This document shows, in pieces, positions 15,638 to 23,929 of a stretch of 37,886 bases of DNA (within the stretch, counting starts at the first letter, position 1; the number at the start of each line of letters is the position of its first letter). Source of the DNA: Candidatus Cryptobacteroides intestinavium (GTDB lineage Bacteria > Bacteroidota > Bacteroidia > Bacteroidales > UBA932); NCBI GenBank assembly GCA_017694845.1, contig JADIMI010000009.1:1-37886 (forward strand), written 5' to 3'. The notes beneath the pieces were generated by a model. That model searched no databases. It had not been told where the DNA came from and worked only from the letters and a program-made list of their open reading frames with translations. The position numbers and the translations under genes were made by a program.

Positions 15638-18613
15638 ATGAAACAATCGTTTTCAAGGGCTGCCGGCACGGTGCTGCTTGTCCTGTCATCCCTCCTTTTC
15701 CCATATGCAGTATGGGGTCAGGGGCACAAGGTGACAGGGACAGTGACGGATGAGACGGGAGCCACAATGATCGGTATGACGGTCATTGTCAAAGGAACAA
15801 CTGTCGGCGCGACGACGGACATTGACGGACATTACGAGATAGATGTCCCTGCAGACGGGATCCTTTCATTCTCCTATCTCGGCTACCAGTCGCAGGAAAT
15901 ACCGGTGGACGGGCGCACGGTGATAGACATCCAGATGCAGCCGGACACAGAGATGCTGACAGATGCGATAGTGATCGGATACGGCACCACTACAAAGAGG
16001 GATATGACAGGCTCCCTGTCATCCGTCAGTACCAAGGACTTCAATGAGGGCCTGATATCTTCACCGGAACAGCTCATCAACGGAAAGGTCTCCGGAGTGC
16101 AGATTCTGTCATCCGGAGGCTCCCCTACAAGCGGAAGTACCATAAGGATCAGGGGAGGGGCTTCGCTGAACGCATCAAACGACCCTCTGATTGTCCTTGA
16201 TGGTGTCCCGCTTGAAAGCGGCGGAGTCAGCGGGATGGGCACCAACTTCCTTTCACTGATCAACCCTAACGACATAGAGTCCATGACCGTGCTGAAAGAT
16301 GCCTCCTCCACCGCCATCTACGGCTCGCGTGCATCAAACGGTGTCGTCATAATCACCACAAAGAAAGGCCGGAGCGACAGGCTCTCGGTAAGCTTCAACA
16401 CCACCCTGTCCCTCCAGAACAAGATCAGGACACCGTCAATGCTGGCTCCGGAACAGTTCGTAGACATAGCCACCGCACAGGAATACGGCGACCTGCTGGG
16501 TGACTGGCAGACCGACGGGTTCACTGACTGGAACGACCAGATATACCAGACAGCTTTCGGCACGGACAACAACCTGAGCCTTGCAGGCCAGTTCTCGCGG
16601 AACTTCCCTTTCCGCGTATCCCTCGGATACTATAACCAGGACGGTATCGTCAAGACAGACAACGCCACAAGATACACCGGAAACATAAACCTCAACCCTT
16701 CATTCTTCGACGGCCTGCTCCAGATCAACTTCAGTGCAAAGGGAGCAATCAACAGGAACAGGTACGCTCCGAGCGGGTCAGCGATATACAACGCCACCAC
16801 CGGGGATCCGACCAGACCGGTCTATTCAGGCTCCGATGCCTTCGGAGGCTATTCCGAGATCATTTCCGGAGGAGTACCTATGGGGTCCGCCCTCAACCCT
16901 CTCGGCCTGCTTATGCAGACTGACAGCCGGGAAAGGATGAACCGCATCATCACAAATCTCGACATCGACTACAAGATGCATTTCCTGCCCGAGCTGAAGC
17001 TCCATATAACCGGAGGCTACGACTATGCATCCGGAAGGAGCGAAGTGTATGTGCCGGCCACGGCTGCAGAGCACTATCTCAATGAGGGTCTGTACACTCC
17101 ATCCGGACCCAACACTGCAGAGAACAGGCTCCTGACAGTATACCTCAACTACAACAAGGAGATCCGCTCACTGAAATCACGGATCGATGCCACAGTGGGA
17201 TACGACTACCAGTACTGGAGATCCTACGTATCGGCAGGCGACAGCTACAGGGCGGACAAGGTCACCAGCCTCAATTCCGCCTGGACGGCGAACGACCAGA
17301 GGCACGTACTGCTTTCATATTATGCCAGGCTCAACTGGTCCATCGATGGAAGGTATATGCTGACGGCCACCATCAGACGTGACGGCTCATCCCGTTTCGC
17401 CCCGGACCAGAGATGGGGCACCTTCCCTTCCGTAGCCCTTGCCTGGAACATCGCCGAGGAAAAGTTCCTGAAAGACAACGGAGTGCTCAACAATCTCAAG
17501 CTCAGGGCATCCTACGGCATCACAGGCCAGCAGGACGGCATAGGGAACTACGGATATATGGGGATATACTATCTCTCTGGCTCCAACTCACAGTATGTGA
17601 CAGGGACCGGCCCATCAGGGAATATCCTTCACAACATATACTACCAGCCAGGTGCATACGTATCCGACCTGACCTGGGAGACGACAGAGTCCTGGAACTT
17701 CGGACTTGACTTCGGTTTTCTGGATGACAGGATTTCCGGAAGCATCGACTACTATACGAGGGACACCCGTGACCTGCTCGCCACAGTGCCGGCCGCTGCA
17801 GGCACCAATTTCACCAGGACAATCACGACAAACGTCGGAAATGTCTACAGCCAGGGAGTGGAGGTGAACATAAACGCCACCCCGATAGACACCAGGGACT
17901 GGACGTGGAACCTGGCAGCCAACCTTACCTGGCAGCAGGTGAAGATCACCAACCTCTCGCTCATCGAGGAGGCAAGCGTGGCACCGACTCTGGTAGGATC
18001 CTATATCGATGCCCAGCAGGTGCAGGCTTTCGCCGAAGGCCAGACCCCGTACTCATTCTATGTCTACAAACAGCTGTATGACACTTCCGGCAAACCGATC
18101 GAAGGAGGGTATGCGGATCTGAACGGAGACGGGGCGATCACTACCGAAGACCGTTACTTCTACCATTCCCCTACTCCGGACTATATGCTCGGCTTCAGCA
18201 CATCCCTCAGATGGAAGAACCTGACGCTCAGCACATCCCTCAGGGCAAACATCGGCAACTACGCATACAATGCCACAGCATCCAACAACGGTGCCCTCGA
18301 GACTATGAAATATGTGGATGATGCCCTGTTCAATCTTTCCACGAGCTATCTCCAGACAGGATTCCGGACCAGACAGCTTCTCTCGGACTACTACGTCGAG
18401 AATGCATCCTTCCTGAAGATGGACAACATCACGGTCAACTACAACTTCGGAAAGATCCGTGACATCGTAGGGCTGAACCTGTCATTCATGATACAGAACG
18501 TATTCACAATCACGAAATATTCCGGGATAGACCCTGAGATCTATCTCGGAGTGGACCAGAACTTCTATCCGCGTCCACGCATCTACTCTCTCGGGATCGG
18601 ACTTACCTTCTAA
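15638..18613 (+). CDS. SusC-like TonB-dependent outer-membrane transporter
   Basis: Outer-membrane channel that imports oligosaccharides with energy from TonB, in a complex with the SusD-like lipoprotein. 991 residues: signal peptide (about 1-29, ending near YAVWGQG), a carboxypeptidase-regulatory-like domain (about 32-110, KVTGTVTDETGATMIGMTV), a TonB-box region (DAIVIGYGT), the plug (about 120-230, with GGASLNASNDPLIVLDGVPL), and a large beta-barrel to the C-terminal aromatic residue (GLTF). It is first in the operon, 13 nt before the SusD gene. From the downstream GH53 and GH2 enzymes the substrate is probably beta-1,4-galactan oligosaccharides. Confidence 0.95.
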   Translation: MKQSFSRAAGTVLLVLSSLLFPYAVWGQGHKVTGTVTDETGATMIGMTVIVKGTTVGATTDIDGHYEIDVPADGILSFSYLGYQSQEIPVDGRTVIDIQMQPDTEMLTDAIVIGYGTTTKRDMTGSLSSVSTKDFNEGLISSPEQLINGKVSGVQILSSGGSPTSGSTIRIRGGASLNASNDPLIVLDGVPLESGGVSGMGTNFLSLINPNDIESMTVLKDASSTAIYGSRASNGVVIITTKKGRSDRLSVSFNTTLSLQNKIRTPSMLAPEQFVDIATAQEYGDLLGDWQTDGFTDWNDQIYQTAFGTDNNLSLAGQFSRNFPFRVSLGYYNQDGIVKTDNATRYTGNINLNPSFFDGLLQINFSAKGAINRNRYAPSGSAIYNATTGDPTRPVYSGSDAFGGYSEIISGGVPMGSALNPLGLLMQTDSRERMNRIITNLDIDYKMHFLPELKLHITGGYDYASGRSEVYVPATAAEHYLNEGLYTPSGPNTAENRLLTVYLNYNKEIRSLKSRIDATVGYDYQYWRSYVSAGDSYRADKVTSLNSAWTANDQRHVLLSYYARLNWSIDGRYMLTATIRRDGSSRFAPDQRWGTFPSVALAWNIAEEKFLKDNGVLNNLKLRASYGITGQQDGIGNYGYMGIYYLSGSNSQYVTGTGPSGNILHNIYYQPGAYVSDLTWETTESWNFGLDFGFLDDRISGSIDYYTRDTRDLLATVPAAAGTNFTRTITTNVGNVYSQGVEVNINATPIDTRDWTWNLAANLTWQQVKITNLSLIEEASVAPTLVGSYIDAQQVQAFAEGQTPYSFYVYKQLYDTSGKPIEGGYADLNGDGAITTEDRYFYHSPTPDYMLGFSTSLRWKNLTLSTSLRANIGNYAYNATASNNGALETMKYVDDALFNLSTSYLQTGFRTRQLLSDYYVENASFLKMDNITVNYNFGKIRDIVGLNLSFMIQNVFTITKYSGIDPEIYLGVDQNFYPRPRIYSLGIGLTF

Positions 18614-18626
18614 AGAACATCTCTAT

Positions 18627-20240
18627 ATGAAAAAGATAATATATATTGTATCGGCACTGGTCCTGATGGCCGGAAGCACATCATGTATCGGAGATCTGGA
18701 CCAGTATCCGCATTCGACATACACGGCAAACGATGTCTTTACCTCCGCTGACGGATACCAGCAGGTACTGGGCGGGATCTATGCCGCCTTTATCCAGAGG
18801 ATAAGCAGCGTGTCCACAGAGGCCCGAAGCCAGAACTATCTGAGGACGCTGATAATGTTCCAGGACTGCTCGACAGACTCATGCGACCCTATCTGGCTCT
18901 CCGGAGAGACACTTACGGATGTGAACGGGCTGGCATGGACAGCCAGCAATCCCTGGTGTTCTGCAATGTACTATCACATCTACAATATCGTGGCCATGTG
19001 CAATGACTTCATACGGAACGCATCTGACGAAAACCTGCTGTCAAGGCTGGATGAGGCGGGAAGGGCACGCGTAGAGAAATACAGGGCGGAGGCAAGGTTC
19101 CTCAGGGCATACGCATATTCGCACGCCATAGATTTCTACAACAGAATGCCTTTCGTCACGGAAAACGACGGAGTCGGAGCCTATATACCGGTCACATACG
19201 ACAGGAAGCAGATGCTTGACTTCCTTACCGCAGAACTGACCGGAATCGCAGAGACCCTTGATGTCACAAGCTACGGCCACGCGACGAGAGGGGCGGCATA
19301 CGCCCTGCTTGCAAGGCTCTGCCTCAACGCCGGGACCTGGACAGGAGAGGACCGCTACACCGAATGCATCAGCGCCTGCAAGGAAGTATTCAAGGATGGC
19401 TACACTCTTGAGTCTGACTACCGCAAGCTGTTCAACGGAGACAACCACCTCAGGGCAATGGGAGGCAGCGAAATCATTTTCGCCTTCGCCTGCGACGGGA
19501 CCAAGACGACCACCTGGGATGCAACAACATTCCTGGTATGCGGACAGGTCCTGGACGGATTCGCGGATGCAGTGAACATCTGGGGCAACGACGGGGCCAA
19601 TGCCTGGAACAACCTCCGCGCCCGTCCCCAGCTTGTCGACGTTTTCGAATACGGTGACACAAGGAACCTCATACTGGACTATAACAGGGAGTCTGACGGA
19701 GACGGGACATACACCGAGACACAGAGAAGCAAGGACATAACCGCCCACGATGATGCCACTACCGGATACCGTATATGCAAATGGACCAATGTGACCGATG
19801 ACGGGAAGGCAGCAAGCTTCTGCGGAGAAGGAGGCGGCGCCAATACCGACTTCCCGGTATTCAGGCTTGCAGATGTATATCTGATGCTGGCCGAAGCTGT
19901 AGTGAGGGGAGGATCAGGAGCCACCAGAGCCGAAGCCCTGGGGTATGTCAACGCAGTGAGGGAGAGGGCGTTCGGATCGGCTGCCGGTAATATCGGAGAT
20001 GATGACCTTGACCTCGATTTCCTCTGCGATGAAAGGCTCAGGGAATTCTATCTGGAATGCATCCGGCGCACCGATCTCATCAGGTTCGACAGATATACCT
20101 CCGGATACAACTGGCAATGGAAGGCAAATACTCGGGATGGGGCTGACGTGGACAGCAGATTCCGTTTCCTCGCCATACCGGAAGCCGAATATTCCGTGAA
20201 CCCCGGGACTCAGACAATAAACAATGAACTCGGATTCTGA
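18627..20240 (+). CDS. SusD-like glycan-binding lipoprotein
   Basis: Surface lipoprotein that covers the SusC barrel and captures glycan. 537 residues, with signal peptide II: MKKIIYIVSALVLMAGSTSC, with Cys20 lipidated. The fold is the SusD/RagB type. The N-terminal part has CIGDLDQYP and helices with RAEARFLRAYAY. The C-terminal part has FRLADVYLMLAEA and LCDERLREFYLECIRRTDLIRF, both family hallmarks. The gene follows SusC by 13 nt and is presumably translated from the same mRNA. Confidence 0.95.
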   Translation: MKKIIYIVSALVLMAGSTSCIGDLDQYPHSTYTANDVFTSADGYQQVLGGIYAAFIQRISSVSTEARSQNYLRTLIMFQDCSTDSCDPIWLSGETLTDVNGLAWTASNPWCSAMYYHIYNIVAMCNDFIRNASDENLLSRLDEAGRARVEKYRAEARFLRAYAYSHAIDFYNRMPFVTENDGVGAYIPVTYDRKQMLDFLTAELTGIAETLDVTSYGHATRGAAYALLARLCLNAGTWTGEDRYTECISACKEVFKDGYTLESDYRKLFNGDNHLRAMGGSEIIFAFACDGTKTTTWDATTFLVCGQVLDGFADAVNIWGNDGANAWNNLRARPQLVDVFEYGDTRNLILDYNRESDGDGTYTETQRSKDITAHDDATTGYRICKWTNVTDDGKAASFCGEGGGANTDFPVFRLADVYLMLAEAVVRGGSGATRAEALGYVNAVRERAFGSAAGNIGDDDLDLDFLCDERLREFYLECIRRTDLIRFDRYTSGYNWQWKANTRDGADVDSRFRFLAIPEAEYSVNPGTQTINNELGF

Positions 20241-20292
20241 CAGAAAGAATGCCGGGAAGGCACTGACACCGGACAATAAAAAGTTACATACT

Positions 20293-22665
20293 ATGAAAAG
20301 AACAATATATGCAATAATGGCAGCCATCTCCATAATGGCAGTCTCTTGTTCGAAAGACGGAGAAACACTCATCGCCACTGTCACCGGAGACGGCACTCAG
20401 ATCGGAAGCATAAATGACGACATAGTCCTGGATATCGATCATCCGGCATCCCTGGCTCTCACCATCTGGTGGGACGAGCTCGGCAACGCCTCTTTGAGCA
20501 ACCCGGATGCCCAGTTCGCCGATAATTTTGTAGTGAATGCGATCCAGTTCTCGGCGACTGAAGATTTCGCAGACCCTGTCGAGACGGTCGTTGACAATGA
20601 CGCTGCTGCAGTACAGTTCACCACAGCCCAGCTCAACAGTATCGTGACAAGCCTCGGGATAGAGAGCGGCACGAGCGGGACTGTCTATATCAGGATGCGC
20701 ACATCCCTGGGCACAGGAGCCGGAGCCGAGGAGACTTTCGGCAATTCCATCAGCATCACTGTGACCCCTTATTTCATCGATATGAGTTTCATAACCCTCG
20801 CCGGGACTGACGGCACTTCAGTGACGATAAACGCCGCTCCCGAAGAAGGCACCTACGCAGGATTCGCCTCCATACCATCCGGCTGGTGGAATTTCTTCTT
20901 CAACGAAGGAGACGGCACCATCTGGGGGACGGTTCCTGATGCCGGGGCGTTCGTCCTCGAAGAGAAATCCGATATGTCCAGCTGGAACAGCTGGTTCCCG
21001 GAACCGTCTGGATGCTACTACATAACCATGAGCACGGCAGATGCCACATGGAGCGCGACAGCCATAACCGGGGCGACAGCTACACTTTCAGGAAGTGAAG
21101 CTGTCTCTATGGAGTACTCTTCCGCCCACAATGCCTATACAGCAGTGCTCAATCCTGCATCCGGTGACATATCCATCTATGTAGACCTGGAAGGGACGCT
21201 CTACGACAGCACCAACGGGGATGGACTGGGGACATCGATGTCACTTGTCGCTTCCGGGAGCAGCCTTGCCGTAGGCGAAGCAGGGACGGCCTCGGGCATA
21301 AGTTCGACAGCCGCAGGGACATATACCATAATACTGTATCTTTCCGATATGACGTGGGAGCTCGCTGAAGGAGAAGTGGATATCGATGGAGGCAGTGAAG
21401 ATCCTGGAATCTGGCCGGAAGATCCTGACTATACAGTCGCCTCATCCGATTTCCTGTACCTGTTCAACCTCGTCGATGGCGACCCTGCATCTGTCGCCGG
21501 CAGGCTCGGCAGAACTTCAGATGGGGTATATGAAGGTTTCCAGTACCTCGGAAGCTGGCAGAACTTCAAGTTTGGGGACAGCGAAGACCCTGCCGCCGCA
21601 AAGATCTACGGCTCGGTCCCTGCAAATGATGCCGGAGCCCTCTACAGGCTGTACTGCGGAGAGGATATGTTCAACATCTGGTATGACAGCGCGGATGCCG
21701 CCTGCCTCTATTTAACCGCCGACCTGAACGAGAGAAGCTGGAGCAGTACCGTAATTTCTTCAATAAGCCTTGTCGGTGACTTCAATGACTGGGATGCCTC
21801 CGCCGATGTGCTCACATTCGACCCAGACCGCAGGACCTGGTCGGCTGTAGTGACTCCGGGATCGTGGGGAGAATACGGCATCCAGTTCTACATCAACGGC
21901 AGCTGGGAATGGAAATACTCGCCGGATGGCAATGGAAGACTTGTACGTGCAGAGAATTCAGCCGTCCCTGAAGTCCCTGTCGAGGAGGGCAGGTCATACA
22001 CCGTCACTCTCGACCTCAATGATCCAGCCGGGATGACCTACACCATCGAGGAATACAAGGGAAGCACCGGAGATGAATACAATGAATTCTTCTATATGTT
22101 CTACAGCTGGACGACAGAAGGGTACTGGCAGGAAAGGCTTGCCTCTACACTATGGTCTCCCGGACAGGATGGAGTCTACACAGGCTTCTTCTCTACGGCC
22201 GATTCCTGGGATGCACCTTATGCCCAGTTTACATTCGGATCTGTCGCAGAGCCTAACAGCGGCACGAAATATGGCCTTGACAACAATACCGCGATCGTAG
22301 AGGGAGGCGGGTCAAACGGCTGGACGGACAATCTGGGACTTTACGAGATCACGGCAAGCCTGGCCGATATGACAATGTCACAGAGATATCTCGGGAAACC
22401 CGCTGTGGATACAGGCTCAGGGAACCGTGTCCAGATGGCCTTCAACATGACCGGATTTGTCTGGGAAGCCACATGTACCTTCAATGCCGGAGATTCATTC
22501 ACGATAACGGCCGGCAATGACGGAAAAACATATACCTTTGGAGGATCCGACGGGGTGCTCACAGATGGAGGGACCGGCATAGCCGTCGCTGCCGCCGGAA
22601 CCTATCTTGTACAGGTCGACCTGGGCAATGCTTCACATCTGACCTACACAATGACTTTACAATAA
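20293..22665 (+). CDS. Large SusE-like surface glycan-binding lipoprotein
   Basis: Predicted surface glycan-binding protein of 790 residues. An upstream ATG at 20224 lies inside the SusD gene and does not give a signal peptide. The ATG at 20293 starts a clear lipoprotein signal, MKRTIYAIMAAISIMAVSC, with Cys19 lipidated. The N-terminal domain (about 30-130) is of SusE type. The rest is a chain of beta-sandwich-like modules rich in tryptophan and tyrosine. One reads ISLVGDFNDWDASADVL, like starch-binding modules, and two related blocks have the pattern GVYxGF-WxxFxFG. It is longer than typical SusE (about 390) or SusF (about 480), so it looks like a concatenated binding protein. Which modules bind galactan cannot be told from sequence. 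Confidence 0.85.
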   Translation: MKRTIYAIMAAISIMAVSCSKDGETLIATVTGDGTQIGSINDDIVLDIDHPASLALTIWWDELGNASLSNPDAQFADNFVVNAIQFSATEDFADPVETVVDNDAAAVQFTTAQLNSIVTSLGIESGTSGTVYIRMRTSLGTGAGAEETFGNSISITVTPYFIDMSFITLAGTDGTSVTINAAPEEGTYAGFASIPSGWWNFFFNEGDGTIWGTVPDAGAFVLEEKSDMSSWNSWFPEPSGCYYITMSTADATWSATAITGATATLSGSEAVSMEYSSAHNAYTAVLNPASGDISIYVDLEGTLYDSTNGDGLGTSMSLVASGSSLAVGEAGTASGISSTAAGTYTIILYLSDMTWELAEGEVDIDGGSEDPGIWPEDPDYTVASSDFLYLFNLVDGDPASVAGRLGRTSDGVYEGFQYLGSWQNFKFGDSEDPAAAKIYGSVPANDAGALYRLYCGEDMFNIWYDSADAACLYLTADLNERSWSSTVISSISLVGDFNDWDASADVLTFDPDRRTWSAVVTPGSWGEYGIQFYINGSWEWKYSPDGNGRLVRAENSAVPEVPVEEGRSYTVTLDLNDPAGMTYTIEEYKGSTGDEYNEFFYMFYSWTTEGYWQERLASTLWSPGQDGVYTGFFSTADSWDAPYAQFTFGSVAEPNSGTKYGLDNNTAIVEGGGSNGWTDNLGLYEITASLADMTMSQRYLGKPAVDTGSGNRVQMAFNMTGFVWEATCTFNAGDSFTITAGNDGKTYTFGGSDGVLTDGGTGIAVAAAGTYLVQVDLGNASHLTYTMTLQ

Positions 22666-22689
22666 TGCCCATATACAAAAGGAAATAAT

Positions 22690-23799
22690 ATGAAACCGAA
22701 TAATATATACAATATGTTAATGTCAATACTTGCCGCAGCGGCAATTTCTGCCGGCTGCACTGCGGAACCCAATCCCACTTATACACCTCCGGCAGAGGAA
22801 GAGCAGACTGCAGCGAGCACAGGTTTCGCACTGGGGGCCGATATCAGCTGGGTCACTGAACTTGAATCCGAAGGGGAAGTGTTCTATAACGCTGAGGGGG
22901 ACAATATGGAATGTACCGCACTGATGAAAGAGATCGGAATGAACGCCATCCGCCTGCGTGTATGGGTCGATCCCGAAGAAGGCTGGTCTTCCGCATCGGA
23001 TGTACTTGCCAAGGCGCTCCGGGCCAGGAAACTTGGAATGAGGATAATGATAGATTTCCACTATAGCGACACCTGGGCCGACCCGGGCAAGCAGGTAATC
23101 CCTGCCGCCTGGCTGGACTTTGCGTCCGACAACGGCAGACTTGCAGAAGCAGTTTCGGAACATACCACAGAAGTCCTCACTCTGCTGAAAGACAACGGCA
23201 TCGATGTGACCTGGGTGCAGGTGGGCAATGAGACCACCAACGGAATGCTCTATACAGAAGGAGCCGCTGATGACGGCAGCTGGATAGATTTTGAAAACGG
23301 AGGAGGAAGCGTGTGGGATCATCCGGAGAACTATGCGGCCCTGACGGAAGCAGGCTGCAAGGCTGTGAAAGCCGTATATCCGGATGCCAGGACGATTGTC
23401 CACGTGGACCAGGGGCATAACATAGACAGAGGGGCTGGCGTATTCCAGGCCCTGGAGGACAACGATGTGGACTATGACATCATCGGGCTGTCCCTCTATC
23501 CGAACGGAGCCGCAGGACGCATAGGGGAATGCGTCGCAAACATAACCGCTCTGAACGAAAGGTACGGGCGGGATATAATGATATGTGAAGTCGGGATGGC
23601 ATACGATGATCCTGATGCCGCATACAGCCAGCTCAAGGAACTGATTGACGGCGCAAAGGACAGCGGGCACTGCCTCGGGGTATTCTACTGGGAGCCGGAA
23701 GCTCCGGCAGGATATAACGGAGGCTACAATATGGGAGCGTTCGAGAACGGAGCGCCGACCCGTGCCCTCGATGCATTCACTGAAGCCGCTGCAGAATAA
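22690..23799 (+). CDS. GH53 endo-beta-1,4-galactanase, lipoprotein
   Basis: Hydrolyses internal beta-1,4 bonds of galactan (pectic side chains, type I arabinogalactan). 369 residues: lipoprotein signal ending AAAISAGC (Cys23), then a GH53 barrel opening with FALGADISWVTELE and NAIRLRVWVDPE. The acid/base is Glu181 (VGNETTNG) and the nucleophile is Glu300 (CEVGMAY). DFHYSDTWADPGKQ is another family signature. The lipid anchor fits a surface enzyme that makes oligosaccharides for SusC/D. The start is 24 nt after the SusE-like gene. The family is specific enough that substrate assignment is strong. Confidence 0.93.
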   Translation: MKPNNIYNMLMSILAAAAISAGCTAEPNPTYTPPAEEEQTAASTGFALGADISWVTELESEGEVFYNAEGDNMECTALMKEIGMNAIRLRVWVDPEEGWSSASDVLAKALRARKLGMRIMIDFHYSDTWADPGKQVIPAAWLDFASDNGRLAEAVSEHTTEVLTLLKDNGIDVTWVQVGNETTNGMLYTEGAADDGSWIDFENGGGSVWDHPENYAALTEAGCKAVKAVYPDARTIVHVDQGHNIDRGAGVFQALEDNDVDYDIIGLSLYPNGAAGRIGECVANITALNERYGRDIMICEVGMAYDDPDAAYSQLKELIDGAKDSGHCLGVFYWEPEAPAGYNGGYNMGAFENGAPTRALDAFTEAAAE

Positions 23800-23820
23800 C
23801 CCGTCCCTCATCCCGAATGA

Positions 23821-23910
23821 AACAATGTCATCCTGAATATAACATCATCCTGGACATAACAATGTCATCCTGAGCATAGCAATGTCATCCTGAGCAACGC
23901 GAAGGATCTG
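23821..23910. repeat. Repeat array between GH53 and GH2 genes
   Basis: Four units of about 20 nt starting at 23821, 23841, 23858 and 23878, built on AATGTCATCCTGA. The last unit runs on into GAGCAACGCGAAGGATCTG, a full dispersed-repeat copy in inverse orientation to the one at 5229. It lies inside the operon. Confidence 0.85.
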
Positions 23911-23929
23911 AAACAAAACCCTACAAACC

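Noticed and set aside
20224..20292. Upstream ATG as start of the SusE-like gene
   Set aside because: It lies inside the SusD gene and would hide the lipoprotein signal that begins at 20293.
22723..23811. 362-codon minus-strand frame antisense to the GH53 gene
   Set aside because: The GH53 gene on the plus strand has both catalytic residues and a lipoprotein signal; the antisense frame has no supporting features.
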